Position numbers and translations under genes: made by a program
Shown: positions 1 through 11,900 of the stretch, one piece after another
How the letters are laid out: each line of letters begins with the position of its first letter
Position numbering within the stretch: position 1 is the stretch's first letter
The notes under the pieces: model-generated
What the model saw: only the letters and a program-made list of their open reading frames with translations
The model's database searches: none
Told to the model about the DNA's origin: nothing
NCBI GenBank assembly: GCA_016704345.1
Contig: JADJAH010000025.1
Span: forward strand, 1 to 28,064
Source of the DNA: Ignavibacteria bacterium
Lineage (GTDB): Bacteria > Bacteroidota > Ignavibacteria > Tepidaquicellales > Tepidaquicellaceae
DNA: 28,064 nucleotides
Reading direction: 5' to 3'

Positions 1-9
1 AAATCGTTT

Positions 10-1246
10 TTATCTGAATCCGAAAATTATCGGAAAAATGAAAGCAACTATCATAGCCCAAAGCCTGTAGATCGGCGAAAGCGCTATGGAGATTGAAACA
101 GTTTCTATTCCTGCGCCTTTCTTAAGTGACTTCAGAGATGGAAAGTAATAAATACCAGGTTCGCAAGAAACAACACGTTCCCCCCAAGCACTGCAGCCCT
201 GTTTGGAGTTATTCCCCATTCGTTAATTCTGAAAAGTATGGCCGACAGAGCAATGCAATTTACGGCAACGGTTACGAGCGACAGCATGAACAGTATCGCC
301 TTTTCGGTTTGCCTTTTTTGATGTTCGCGAAGCTTCAGCAACACTGAACAGAATTATTGCCATCACCTATCAGTAACAGATTGAAAACTATGAGGAAAAT
401 CTCTGTCCATAAAGGGGATCCTTTCCTTTGGAGATCATTGCCAGAAGATAGATGAATACTGTTACAAGTACTATCGGACTGAATATTCTGGCAATCACCG
501 GTGATACCTTGCTTACGACCTGATTATTATTTTGAAGCACATAATTTGCCACAATGGGCAATGCCGCAAGTCCACAGATAATTAAGTACTCGGTGTAGAG
601 ATTTGCTGACATCCCCAGTCAATCAACATGAACAACCGAAGCGACACAAGCGCAAAGATTGCTCCGGCCAGCAATATCACCGTAGTCATAACAACAAGGT
701 CTCCGTTGTACCGAAGGAAAGAGAGTCTTCTTTCATTCGCAGTGTTTACTCCTCCCGAATAGGCAATTCCCAGAATTGTCCAAAGCAGTAATGGGATATG
801 AATACAAGAGAATCAACGTTTGGCTATTTGCTTCAGCAAAGCCAGGTTGATGACGCGCACTGAGCAAGAAGTTACGGCGACAAAGAATATTTTGATGAAG
901 CTGTCAGATTGTTCTTCGAGGTAAAGTAGGCTGTAAGTACAGAAACACGATGAAGCCGATGTTGCGCGTAAAAAATTCAGGATCGACCGAAATTATCTCC
1001 GGAAGTTTTGCTATAATTGCTGCAATGACCGAACCAAGAATTACCAGCATCAATTCTTTCCGCTGTAAGCCGTTTGAAGTTTCGGAAACATAGTTCAGTC
1101 GTTCATTCCAGGATCTGGCAACTAAGTTATCGCTGATCTCCGTATAAACCAGGTTGAATTCGTTCGCTGAAATTTTCGCTGTCCTCGCGATAGAGTTTCT
1201 CAAGAACATCAGGGTTGTCAAGATTCTCTCTGATAAGTTCTTTCAA
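10..1246 (-). pseudogene. Frameshifted polytopic membrane protein, DUF4153-like
   Basis: Reading the minus strand and joining frames gives one protein of about 410 residues. The N-terminus (about 1246-1140) reads KELIRENLDNPDVLEKLY, the next part (904-1221) contains a soluble stretch with SDNLVARSWNERLNYVSE, and hydrophobic segments follow: LMLVILGSVIAAIIAKL, TTVILLAGAIFALVS, IVLVTVFIYLLAM, NCIALSAILF and a final IVAFIFPIIFGFR before the stop at 10-12. The layout of a short cytosolic N-terminus and many membrane spans, with ITPNRAAVLGGN near the end, resembles DUF4153-type proteins, whose function is unknown; I recall this resemblance and did not search it. At least five frame changes are needed. 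No ATG is seen in frame at the 5' end; TTG at 1244-1246 is the best start, or an ATG lost to an error. It lies just downstream of the YkgJ-like gene on the same strand. Confidence 0.6.
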
Positions 1247-1284
1247 TTATTTAAACCAGTTTTATTTTGAATTTTATATGCTGT

Positions 1285-1790
1285 CTACCTGAACCTGTAT
1301 ATCCTCTTCAGCTCTTCGTAAACAGTATACACAATCGGACAGACAGCACAATTGTCCAATCACGCCCACAACCTCGATGCAAATTTAGACTTATGTAAAT
1401 ACGGAAATGATCTGCAATCTTCCGGACGATTCTCATATATCGTGCACTTGCAGTCAGAAAGATATCTGCAGGGTTTCCCTTTCAGAAATTGCAATCCTTC
1501 TGTCTTATCATATTCAATGAATTTCTCGGTAAATGATTCTTCAGATTCATTCTCAATATTCGCCAAGACCCTTATTTCTTTACTGCTAACAGAAGGATAC
1601 ATTGAAGTGCAACAATTGCCGCAGGCAGTGCAGTCAATTCTTCCGGAGATATCTTCATATAACTCGTGAACTTGCTTGTCAAGCTTTTTTCATTTACTCC
1701 TTTAAGAAATGGTCTGAATCTGAAATTTTCATCATTCTTTCTTTCACTTTCGAGTTTGATCTTCTGAATATCAAGCTCAAGCGGTTTCAT
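1285..1790 (-). CDS. YkgJ-family cysteine-cluster (CxxCxxCC) protein, frameshifted
   Basis: The joined frames give a protein of about 168 residues beginning MKPLELDIQKIKLESERK. It carries DCTACGNCC (about 1601-1630), then CRYLSDCKCTIYENRPEDCRSFP, and ends NCAVCPIVYTVYEELKRIYRFR at 1285. This is the cysteine pattern of the YkgJ / UPF0153 family, thought to chelate zinc or iron; the substrate is unknown. Two defects are visible. A run of six T on the plus strand (1685-1690) needs a seventh to join MKPLELD... to DKQVHELYEDISGRIDC. An in-frame TGA at 1360-1362 interrupts SRLWA and LDNCAVCP, and can be explained by two compensating one-base errors that would restore SRLWGVIDNCAVCP. Both look like homopolymer miscalls. 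ATG at 1788-1790 is the only reasonable start. The gene diverges from the nitroreductase, with about 290 bases between them. Confidence 0.82.
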
Positions 1791-2080
1791 AGCTTTACAG
1801 TTTTGTTAATAAGAAATTTGTTAGTTATAATTCCATCCCTAAAACTTCTTCACATTTATTTCTGCATCGGTGTGTGAACATCACATCTGTTTTAGGCAAA
1901 GTTATACATTCTTATGTGTTTTTTAACTACGGGATTTTTTGGACACTATCAACCCCCTTTATCCTCACGGTCCCTTCTCATTGCATAGGGCAGTAAAGTG
2001 GAGATATTCTCTAAAGCATTTTGGATATATTTGCAACGTATTCTGCAAAAAACAATTCACAAACTGCAAAGAGTAATATT

Positions 2081-3001
2081 ATGTCAATCCCGACTTCAAG
2101 GACTAATGAAAATGCCGAAATAATAATTGACACCGAACTTTGCAACGGATGCGGCGTGTGTGTTTCCGTCTGCAAGGATTTCAACCTGATACTTGAGAAC
2201 GGCAAAGTGAGACTTAGCGTCAAACCGGTCTTCGGCTGCATGGCGTGCGGACACTGCATGGCAATCTGTCCAAATGATGCAATACAAATCTTTGGCAGAA
2301 CGTTATCTCCGGAAGATCTCTTCAACATTCCGGGCAGAAATGATGCGGCAACTTACGGTCAATTGCTTGCGCTGCTGCAGAGAAGAAGAAGCATCCGTGA
2401 ATTCAAAGATAAATGCGTTGAACCGGAAAAGGCAAAAATGATATTGACCGCCGCAAAGACTGCGCCAATGGGACTTCCGCCTTCCGATGTGAATGTGCTT
2501 GTTTTTGACAGCAAGGAAAAGAATCATGCTTTTGCAAAAGATTTCTGTGAGTATCTCGAAGGCTTGAAGTGGATGGTTTCGGATTGGTTCCTGACTCTCA
2601 TGCATCCGTTCTGGAGCAAGGCAAATGACAAGATGTTCAGAGGTTTTCTTAAACCGTTGTTTGACGTTTACATAGGGAACATGCGTAACTGCATCAATGT
2701 AGTAAACTATGATGCGCCTTTGGCAATGTACTTTTACGGCTCTGCTTTCACGGATCCTGCGGACCCGATCGTTGCTGCAACTTATGCAATGATTGCGGGA
2801 GAGTCGCTCGGTTTAGGCACTTGCATGCTTGGCGGAATTCACCCGTTCATTCAGAAAGGAAGGAAAGCAAAATTGTTCAGAGAGAAATACGGCATCCGGT
2901 TTCAAAGCAAGGAAGGTCTGTTTGTTGTGTTTGGATATCCTGCAGTAAAGTATGCAAAAGGAATTCGCAGGACCTTCGCTTCGGTAGTGACTGTAAACTA
3001 A
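2081..3001 (+). CDS. 4Fe-4S ferredoxin / nitroreductase fusion flavoprotein
   Basis: An intact 306-residue protein. The first 70 residues hold two ferredoxin clusters: CNGCGVCVSVC starting at 2141 and CMACGHCMAICP starting at 2237, both with CxxCxxCxxxC spacing. A nitroreductase domain follows, opened by RRRSIREF (around 2380), the usual FMN-phosphate contact of the family, and closed by GESLGLGTCMLGG (around 2800) and a C-terminal FGYPAVKYAKGIRR. Proteins of this build are cytosolic FMN enzymes with a ferredoxin-like electron entry. The substrate cannot be read from sequence. The frame stays open upstream to a TTG at 2021, but ATG at 2081 is preferred because the preceding 20 residues are low-complexity and the ferredoxin domain begins shortly after it; a weak AAAGAG lies about 8 bases upstream. 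Unlike most neighbours it has no frameshift. No T9SS tail and no signal peptide. Confidence 0.9.
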   Translation: MSIPTSRTNENAEIIIDTELCNGCGVCVSVCKDFNLILENGKVRLSVKPVFGCMACGHCMAICPNDAIQIFGRTLSPEDLFNIPGRNDAATYGQLLALLQRRRSIREFKDKCVEPEKAKMILTAAKTAPMGLPPSDVNVLVFDSKEKNHAFAKDFCEYLEGLKWMVSDWFLTLMHPFWSKANDKMFRGFLKPLFDVYIGNMRNCINVVNYDAPLAMYFYGSAFTDPADPIVAATYAMIAGESLGLGTCMLGGIHPFIQKGRKAKLFREKYGIRFQSKEGLFVVFGYPAVKYAKGIRRTFASVVTVN

Positions 3002-3215
3002 ACTGATTGCCGTCAATAAATGCCTGTAATTCTATTCCGCCGTTGTTTGTCTTAGCGAACTATATGAGCGTGACCAACAACATAACATGCTTGATGATGA
3101 CCTTGCTGTGCTCGGAACACCAACAGGGGCGAATACACCAAAATGTAAGACACAATATTTGGATTGAATTGATTTTCTCTCCCTCTTTCCCAAATTTATA
3201 AAAAAAGTTGTAACC

Positions 3216-5844
3216 ATGAAATCCAAACTACACATCCTCCTCGGCATCATAATCTTTTGCCGGGCTGACACTGCTACTCTCTCTCGGCATCGAAAAGACA
3301 AGAACCGTTCCGAAAGATAAATCCACCAATAAGAAATCCGGCGAAGTCATTGAAGAAAAGAAGGAAAACAGAAAAGCATCCGGCGCAATGGAATCTATGC
3401 AATGGATGAGTGAGATCAGAGCATTCCCTGATGAAGACATTCCTCTGGACAAATTCTATCAGGCATTCGAATACTCAAAAGCAAATCTGCAGAACATCAA
3501 TCAGCGTGATGACCTCGGACAATGGAAATCCATCGGACCCGATAATATAGGCGGTAGAAGCCTCTGCCTTGCTGTTCATCCCGTTGATACGAACGTGATA
3601 TTCATGGGTTCGGCATCAGGCGGTTTGTGGAAATCAACTACAGGCGGAACAGGCGCAACGGCGTGGACTCTTATCAATACCGGCTATCCATCATCAGCTG
3701 TGAGTTCTATTGCAATTGACTCCGCTAATCCCAACATCATGTACATCGGCACAGGCGAGAACTACGGATATCAATATTCGGAAAACGGCCTTGATGTGAG
3801 AGTGACACGCGGCATGTACGGCATCGGAATTCTTAAGACAACCAATGGCGGACAGTCATGGTCGAAGTCACTTGACTGGTCTTACAACAGCAAGTCGGGC
3901 GTATGGCGTGTTCTGATCAATCCAAAGAACCGAAACATTCTTTATGCGGCAACAAGCGAGGGAATCTACCGCTCAAACAATGCGGGAAACAATTGGATGC
4001 AGATGCTCAATTACAAAATGGTGATGGACCTTGAACTGAATCAATCTGATACAAGTGTTCTCTATGCATCTATCGGCAATCTCACAAATAATGTTCCGCT
4101 CACAGACAAAGGCATTTACAAAACAAACAACGGCGGCATCAACTGGACAAAGCTTGCAGGCGGGCTTCCCGCCAACTGGTCCGGCAAAGCAACTATTGAA
4201 CTTTACAAAGGCAATCAGGCCCTAGTATATGCAAGTGTGCCTAATGATTTTTCATACGTCGGATATTTCAAGAGCACAAATGCCGGAGTGAACTGGTCAC
4301 AACTTAGTACATCAATTCCAATCGGCAGTCAGGGATGGTACAACAACGGACACATAGTGAAGTCGAATGACCCGAACATAGTTCTCGTGGGAACAATCAA
4401 CGTAGAGAAGTCAACCAACGGCGGTTCATCATTCTCCACAAAATCTGACTGGAGCGCATGGATCGAAGGACCTACTCCTGCAGGCGAACCTGAAGGTCCG
4501 GAAAACTTTGTCCATGCGGATGTTCACTACTATGCAGAAAATCCCAAAGACCCGAACAAACTCTATGTAATAACTGACGGTGGACTTTACAGATCCAACA
4601 ACTACGGCGAAACATTTTACTCATGCAACGGCGGATTTGTCACCACACAATTTTATGCAAGCTTCGCGAACTCATATCAGGATTCGATATTCTGTCTCGG
4701 TGGATTGCAGGATAACCGCTCTGCATTCTATCAGGGAACAGCATCCTGGTACAAGACATTCTTCGGCGACGGAATGAGTTGTGCAATCAACTCACAGAAC
4801 GACAACATCTGTTACACTGAATACACAAATGGCTCGATCAACAGATCAAATGACGGCGGAGTGTCGTGGTCGGGCATCTCGCCTCCCGGCGCGGGAAATA
4901 CGAACAACTACTGTTTTGTTGCTCCGTTCATTTCGTGTCAGTCAAATCCGCAGGTGATGTATGTCGGCGGAGTTTCGATTTACAAATCCATTATGGGCGG
5001 CGCAAGCTGGCAGGGACCTTACGGTACAACTGTATTCACGGGAGGAAAGATCTTGTCCATAGCATCATCCGCAACGAGTGTTGACACAGTTTACTGCGGC
5101 AATACAGCGGGGAAAGTCTTCCGTTCAGTGAACGCCGGTGTGAACTGGACGAACATTACATCAGCGTCAATGCCTAACAGGTATGCTACAGACATGCATG
5201 TAAGTGTTACAAATTCTTCCGAAGCGTTTGTTACATTCGGTGGATTCGGTTCGCCGCATGTGTACAGAACTTCGAACAGCGGAACAACATGGACGGACAT
5301 CAGCGGAAATCTTCCCTATGTTCCGTGTCACAGCATAGTTACAGATCCCGTGTATCAGCAGAACATTTATGTTGGCAACGATCTCGGAGTTTATGTAACC
5401 ACAAACGGCGGCACGACCTGGAACGAGTACATGACCGGAATGCCATATTCGCTCGTGTTTGATATCACGGTTGTTTACCCAAACCGCGGTATCCGTGCAA
5501 CGACACACGGCAACGGAGTATATGAGAGAAAGCTGTTGCAGAATCCTGTGAATGTTTCCGGCGGAACTGAGATGATTGCCAATGACTTTGAACTATATCA
5601 GAACTATCCTAATCCATTCAACCCGAAGACAATTATCAATTACGAATTAAGAATTAGGAATTTCGTTATGCTGAAAGTATATGACATTGCAGGAAGGGAA
5701 GTTGCGACACTTGTAAATGATATCATGCCAGCGGGTAAGCATGAAGTGGAGTTCAATGCGGCAGATCTTTCGAGCGGGGTTTACTTCTATACACTCAGAG
5801 CAGAAGGATTTGAGAAGACTTTGAGGATGGTGGTGGTGAGGTGA
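3216..5844 (+). CDS. Secreted Asp-box (BNR/sortilin-like) beta-propeller with T9SS tail
   Basis: The open frame from ATG 3388 gives 818 residues, but the true start is probably ATG 3216. From there the protein reads MKSKLHILLGIIIF, then one extra T in the run 3255-3258 throws the frame; removing it gives AGLTLLLSLGIEKTRTVPKD, a signal peptide, and runs into the long frame (about 875 residues). At least ten Asp-box motifs are visible: TTNGGQSW, SNNAGNNW, TNNGGINW, STNAGVNW, STNGGSSF, SNDGGVSW, SIMGGASW, SVNAGVNW, TSNSGTTW and TTNGGTTW. They form a large seven- or ten-bladed propeller like the VPS10/sortilin-type 'glycosyl hydrolase' proteins of this group. Residues from about 5596 on are a T9SS type A sorting tail (QNYPNPFNPKT...YDIAGREVATLVN...GVYFYTLR). 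Expected location is the cell surface or medium. The ligand or enzymatic activity is unknown; no catalytic residues are identifiable. Confidence 0.88.
5638..5665 (+). repeat. Four 7-bp repeats inside a T9SS tail (copy 1)
   Basis: AATTACG, AATTAAG, AATTAGG and AATTTCG follow each other without gaps and are translated as NYELRIRNF in the sorting tail of the Asp-box protein. About 190 bases around them (5599-5790) are nearly identical to the tails at 11880, 12979 and 21610, which belong to otherwise unrelated genes. Confidence 0.9.
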
Positions 5845-5850
5845 GCTTAA

Positions 5851-5923
5851 CTGTTGCCTGTTTCGCTCCCGCCGTTGTTTATTGCGAATGTCATGATTGA
5901 ATTGCACGGGCGTCCGGCAACAG
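5851..5923 (+). terminator. Long-range inverted repeat after the Asp-box gene
   Basis: CTGTTGCC at 5851-5858 is perfectly complementary to GGCAACAG at 5916-5923, seven bases after the stop of the preceding gene. The loop is long (57 bases) and there is no T-run, so this is a weak terminator candidate. GGCAACAG also resembles the GCAACAG motif found after other genes in the window (12151, 13269, 14296, 17051), so it may be a fragment of the intergenic repeat family. The remainder up to 6062 shows no gene. Confidence 0.3.
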
Positions 5924-6062
5924 GCGTATTCAGCAACATCGATTGACAAGACATTTATGTTGATGATAGATTTATGACCGTGCAGTATTGAATTTTTTTG
6001 CACTGCAAGTTCAGAACACTCGAAGTAAGTTGAAATAAGCTATAAAGCAAAAGACACAAATT

Positions 6063-7419
6063 ATGAAAGCTCCTACCGCAATAGCAATTGCCTGTCTGTT
6101 ACTCTTACTCACCTCGATTTACCTTAATGCGCAAACAATAACGTGGCAGAGAACTTACGGAGACAGCAATATTGATTACGGATACTCGATTGTTCAAACT
6201 CCGGATGAAGGATTTATTGTAGTTGGTGAAAAGAATCTGAGAACGTTCGTGATGAGAATTACTAAATATGGGGATACTCTTTGGACAAGAACAATACTGG
6301 GAAATGGTTCAACTGGAGTATTAGTTCTGTCGGATCACAACTACTTGATTACAGGTTGGCTGCCTCAAGATCCTATTGCAAAGATTGATCTAAACGGAAA
6401 TTTCCATTGGATTCACTTTGGGGAGAGTGGTTATTTAAAAGCTTCTCGGGACTCAGGGTACTTTATCACAAGAGACTTGAAAATCAAGAAATATAATAAT
6501 GATGGTTTGCTTGAGTGGTATTTCGACTACTCTCCATTATTAAACTCTATGATTGTTCGAGATTATGAAACAATGCCTGACAATGGAATCCTTATTATGG
6601 GTGAGCGAGCAGACACCTTATTGAGTATGAACAAATTCATTTTGAGAATTTCGAGAGAAGGTCGCTTTATCTCATTTAGTCAATTCAGTTCTGCCACCCA
6701 ATTCTCAAAAGTCGCAATTACAAATGACACCATGATTGGAATTGTCGGGTATAAAGGGACCAGCATTTCATTGGCAAAATACGATACATTGTGTAATCTG
6801 CAGTGGGAAGTACTACTGGACACTATTCAAGCTGGAACTAATGAAATAATAAATTCCGTAATTCGATGTTCTGACAAAGGTTTTGCTTTCACTGGGTGGA
6901 TTCGCGACAGTCAATTTACTTTTTTACGTAAGAGCAGTTAGAACTGATTCTAATGGTATTGTAATGTGGAGGAGGAACTATGGTTTTGGCGATCATGATG
7001 AAGGCAATTGCATCATTCAAACAAGGGATTCTGCATTTGCAATAGTGGGAAACAGAGATAATTACAATCTCGGCGACATTTACATCGTTAAGACAGACAA
7101 GAATGGATATGCAGATCCGCCTGTTGGGGTTTCAAACAATCATCATGCTACTGTAAGCGAAACTGCTGTTACAGAGATTTACCCAAACCCATTCAATAGT
7201 CAAACGAATATTAGATTGTCTCTCCAGGAAAAAAGTGTGATAGCTTTAGTCATATTCGATAATTCCGGCCGACAAGTTGATTACATTGATTTAGGTGAAA
7301 TAGAGGAAGGGAACAATGTCATAGCTTATATTCCATCCGGATTTTCATCGGGAATTTATTTCTGTAAAGTAGTTGGTAGAAATTTTACAAACATTTCAAA
7401 ATTGGTTTTGCTAAAATGA
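6063..7419 (+). CDS. Secreted propeller-repeat protein with T9SS tail, one frameshift (unit 1)
   Basis: Starts MKAPTAIAIACLLLLLTSIYLNAQ, a clear signal peptide, then repeats of the form TITWQRTYGDSNIDYGYSIVQ...GFIVVGE / GDTLWTRTI / IAKIDLNGNFHW, typical of the 'WQ-TYGG...SI-T-DGG' propeller-like proteins of Bacteroidetes and Ignavibacteria. The frame breaks at six T (6920-6925); with five T it continues DSQFTFYVRAVRTDSNGIVMWRRNYG and reaches a T9SS type A tail (EIYPNPFNSQTNIRLSL...GIYFCKV...SKLVLLK). The joined product is about 452 residues. The tail is of a different subtype from the NYELRIRN tails. The signal peptide DNA is nearly identical to that of the gene at 17394. Exported by Sec then T9SS; the role on the surface is unknown. 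It is the first gene of a run of three. No strong ribosome binding site is seen. Confidence 0.85.
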
Positions 7420-7472
7420 CGAGGACTATAAATACGATTAAGAAATCAGAATGCTAAACAAACAGATTGAAT

Positions 7473-8981
7473 ATGAAGAGAAGTAGACGGGTTCGTTTAA
7501 TATTTCTTTGGTTACCTTTGTTTCTGCTCAAGATGAACGTCACAGCGATCTCCTCAAACAGTACAATGGCAAACGATCTTCGGTAATCCCGGCAGTCAGT
7601 ATGCAGATATCGGTTACAATTGTATCCAGTCAATTGATGGGACTTTCCTTGTGACGGGAAGATGGGAAATACCAGTTCCGGAATGGCCATACACAAGGGT
7701 GAAAGCATTTGTCTCCAGATTGGATACCTCCGGAAGCGTGATGTGGACGAAACTGATCGGAGATTCATCTGTTGACAATGAAGCATTCACACTTGCAGAA
7801 GATCCTTCCGGTAATATTTATGTACCGTACTGGTCTGGTTACGCTCACTTGGTCAAGCTCAATGCGGACGGTCAATTGCTTTGGGATGCAGACTATACAT
7901 CTAATAACATTCTTTTATTCAGGGGTATATCATTTCAGGATAACAATCGCAACGTAGCCTTGCTTGGCTTAAGTTATGGAGCACAATTCGACTGGACAAC
8001 TTCAGTAACTAAGCTTGACAGTAGCGGGCGACTCATTTGGACAAGATCAATTTTTGATTCCATTCCAACAATCAGAACGTATGAGTGTTATAACAATTCG
8101 TTTTCCTTTTCGGAATCAGGGTTACTATGTATGCGGCAATCAAGGAACCAGCCCGTACATATTAAAAATGGATACAAGTGGCAAAGTCATTTGGAACAAC
8201 AAGTATCTAAACAGCAAAGCGATCAAGTCAATTGGAAAGATATCCGATCTTTCTCTCATGGCCTCTTGTGCTTTGCTACCCGGACTTCGTTTGATGAAGA
8301 TTGACAGCAGCGGTAATCAATACTGGACAAGGAGTTATTCAAGCGATTCTTTGGCCGGTTTTATTTACTCTGATAAGATCTTACATATTCCAAGTCACAG
8401 ATTTGCTTTTGGCGTAACACGAGGAAACTACTTTGGCCGGTTGATGATAACTGATACTTCCGGAAACATACTAACGAGTAAGTTTTACAATTTCTCAAAA
8501 ACATACACAGTAAATCAAGAAAACATAAACTTCTGCTCTGACTCGGGTTTTGTCATAAGCGGATCAATTAGAAATTGGGATTCATTCAATGAACAAAGTG
8601 TCATACAACCCAGCCCGTTTCTAAAAAGATATTGAAGGTGACAAGAACATTGACATCATGATATACAAGACAACGAAAACAGGCAATACGACTATAATAA
8701 ATAGTCAATCTCTTGTTTCAGTTCATAATATTACTGTCCATACTTATCCAAATCCTACAAACGGAAGTTTTCGAGTCAGATATAGTTCAAGTTTTATTGC
8801 TTCGGTCGAAATCAAACTGTTCGATATTGCGGGAAGGACTGTATATTCCAAATCTCTGAAATTAGCGAGCGGAAAAAATGAGATCGATATAAATGCAGAT
8901 AAGCTAGTTTCAGGCACTTACTTCTTGAAAACGAATTTTGGGGAAAACTCTCTAATTAACAAAATTCTAATTTTAAAATAA
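7473..8981 (+). CDS. Secreted propeller-repeat protein with T9SS tail, several frameshifts (unit 1)
   Basis: Begins MKRSRRVRLIFLWLPLF, a basic-then-hydrophobic signal peptide continuing LFVSAQ in another frame. The body is a paralogue of the preceding gene: QTVQWQTIFGNPGSQYADIGYNCIQ..GTFLVTGR (from about 7555), SRLDTSGSVMWTKLIGDSS, VTKLDSSGRLIWTRSIF, ILKMDTSGKVIWNNKY and LMKIDSSGNQYWTRSY repeats. The C-terminus from about 8727 is a T9SS tail (TYPNPTNGSFRVRY...FDIAGRTVYSK...GTYFLKT...ILILK). Frame changes are needed near 7540, 8110 (T-runs) and 8628 (A-run). The joined product is about 500 residues. It ends only eight bases before the ATG of the beta-helix gene, so the two are probably co-transcribed. 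Function beyond surface display is unknown. Confidence 0.8.
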
Positions 8982-8989
8982 GATGCTCT

Positions 8990-11900
8990 ATGAAAAACTT
9001 AATCATTTTCTGTTTGGTAATTTGTGCAACAGTTCAAAATTCAAATAGCCAGCCATTGATACAACAGGCTGAAATACTTTTCAGAAATTCAACTTCACAT
9101 GACATTATTCTAGAAGTCTCACCTGCAAGTTCCATTTTCAGCGGTTTCTATAATGTCAATATAGAACCGTTCAGGAAGTTTGTATTGAGAAGAAGCAATC
9201 CCACCCAAGCACCATTTTGGCCGCTCTTGAAAAATGATACTGCTTTCTTAGTAGGAGGGCGAAAGACTATAGCTCAGGTGACTATACACTTATTGATTTT
9301 GATGATGGCATGTACTATGACCTTGATTCAGTTTCCAAAGTACTTGGAGGAATAAGCTATGGTTTATGGAGGTTTGAGGTCTATTTTACTGATATAAGTA
9401 CAAATAGCATATTTCTATTTGAGGAATTCTATCTTGATGAAAGTGACATCAATCATGGACAGGAGCCGCTAAGTGGAGTCGATATATTCTTCACAGTCTT
9501 GAGGAGAACCGGAGCATTGAATGATAGTATATTGTTCATACACTCAGGTGCTGGAGATTCTGTCAATCTATATGACAGCAGGATTGTTAATAAGAACATA
9601 AAGGCCTGGCACAAAATCGGTCTTTATAGCCCGATTTATGGGCAAGATCCAATTAAGCCGGGAAGCCCAAACAAAGGGGACTTTAAGACATATTATACAG
9701 ACTTAACGATGCCGATATATGGAACAGATTTCGGAGGACGTAAACACGAAAACGCAGGTCAGTTAGATATGAATCTTACAGTTGAGCATGACATCTCCAC
9801 AAGAGACTCATTGATTGAGTTTCCTACCAACGTTGTCATCACACCAGGAGCATCTTTGACGCTAAGTGCAAATAGGACTTTGGAAATCAGGTCTCCTTCA
9901 AGTATAGGTGATACAGCGTATACAAATTTGATAGCTCAAACCGGTGCATATTTAATTCTTCAATCCGGTTCTAAAATAGTTGTTCAAAGCCCAAATCGCC
10001 TGACTCTAGAGAACTTGAGTAATCTAATAATGAATCAAAACTCCGAAATTCACTTCAAGCAGGGAACACTGTTTTGCAACAAGGGTAGTAGACTAATCAT
10101 AAGGGGGAAAATATTTTTCGAGAAGGGAATGCACCAGATTCCATGTAATGTTGAATCACCAGTTTCAATTGGAGACAGTGCACATATCGTCCTCGACTCA
10201 GCCACACTCTCACTACCGGATGACTACACTCTTCATCTCAAAGGCAACGAAACCGCCCTCATCCTCAATCCCGGCTCAAAGCTTCTGTTCGGTGAAAACT
10301 CCGGAATAGTTTGCGATTCAGGCGCGCGGCTCATTGCAAACTATGCAACATTTGCTTCGGTTGACTCCACTAAGAAATGGAACGGCATCTCGCTGAATGA
10401 TCTTGCAAGCGATACGATAAAGAACTGCATCATTAAGAATGCAATGTACGGCATAATGATATCGGACAGGTATGATCCCGAGGAATCTCCCGATCCATAC
10501 TCTGCGGAAATTTCCGAGTGCAGTTTTGTGAATCAGACTTCATACGTGCTAAACAATGCAGTCTATCTTCAGAATAGCGCGCATGTGCTGTTGAAGGACA
10601 ATACCATCACATCAAACAACTTGTCCGTCGGCTTCACTCACGGCATCTACACAGAGTACTGCCCCGGGGAAATGCTCAACATCATCAACAATAGCATAAG
10701 CAACTGCAATAACGGAATGACCGTCATTCAGTCATCGCCTTACATTGCCTTCAACACTTTAAACGGAAATTCTTACGGTGAATCTGGAATGTTTCTCGAC
10801 AATTCGAACGGAACGATCAAGTACAATGTCATCTCGGATTTCTATAACTCATATTATTCTTTCTATTCATCTCCTGACCTTCTGAAGAACACATTTGATA
10901 ATTCGTGTGATGACCATGTATATCTTTCATCTTCTTCAGTTCCCGTAATGCATCCTTTGCAATCCGGCGGTTCTGTTTATTGGTATGCAGGAGATAATCA
11001 TGTAACAGGCAGTCCGTATGATGCCGGGATATTGTTTGATGAAGACGCTTACCCGGATATGAATTATGGATACAACAGATTCACACTAACGGGCAGTAAT
11101 TATTATCTGAACGGAGTTAATCCATCAGCATCAGGAAGAGAGTTTTATGTCTATGGGAATTACTGGGGACAAACGCCTCCTGATTCTTTGATGTTCAACA
11201 TCACGGGAGCAGATGTGAAATTCAATCCTTATGACAACAACTCGCAATCAGCAAGGCTGACAAATACTTTCGATAAAACTGACATCGGATTTGGATTGAT
11301 GGATACAGTCCACATATTAGAATCCGACAATCCAAACTCAGCACAGGAGTTGTATCTTCTTGCATATCAAAGCGAGTTCAACCGCGAGTATGAGGCTGCA
11401 ATTGGATATTACAAAGAAATTGTATCTGATTACAAAGACAGCAGTAATGCATCATCATGCCTGGCGAGAGTATTCAACTGTTACGAGAAGAAGCAGGCAA
11501 CAGTAACGGAGTATTCACTGTTGGAAAGTTACTACTCAGCGCTAGCCGGAGACACTGCTCACTCGGTCATCATGCAGAATATTTCCGAAGACCTTGCAAT
11601 TCAATCAAACATAATACAAGGCAACATTGAAGAGGCGATTTCGGATTACGATGAGATATATGCAAGCAATACAAATACTCCGAAAGGATTTCATGCACTT
11701 ATCAACAAGGAAATACTATCGGCAAGTTCAGGAGATAATCTGAGTTCGGAAGCACATTTGAAAAGATTGAGTTTAAACAAATCAAGATCAACGCATTGCT
11801 GAAAGGTCTTAACGCAAAAGATGCGAATGCAAATTCCTCAACGAATTCAAACCCGCTGAGTTTCAATCTTTCTCAAAACTATCCTAATCCCTTCAACCCG

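Noticed and set aside
2021..2080. Upstream TTG start for the ferredoxin-nitroreductase
   Set aside because: TTG without a ribosome binding site; the added 20 residues are not part of the family and ATG 2081 is well placed.
5167..5508. 113-codon open frame on the minus strand
   Set aside because: Antisense to the Asp-box propeller repeats; low-complexity and cysteine/arginine-rich as expected for a shadow.
5647..6003. 118-codon minus-strand open frame across the end of the Asp-box gene
   Set aside because: Half of it is antisense to the conserved sorting tail; no start signal or homology recognisable.
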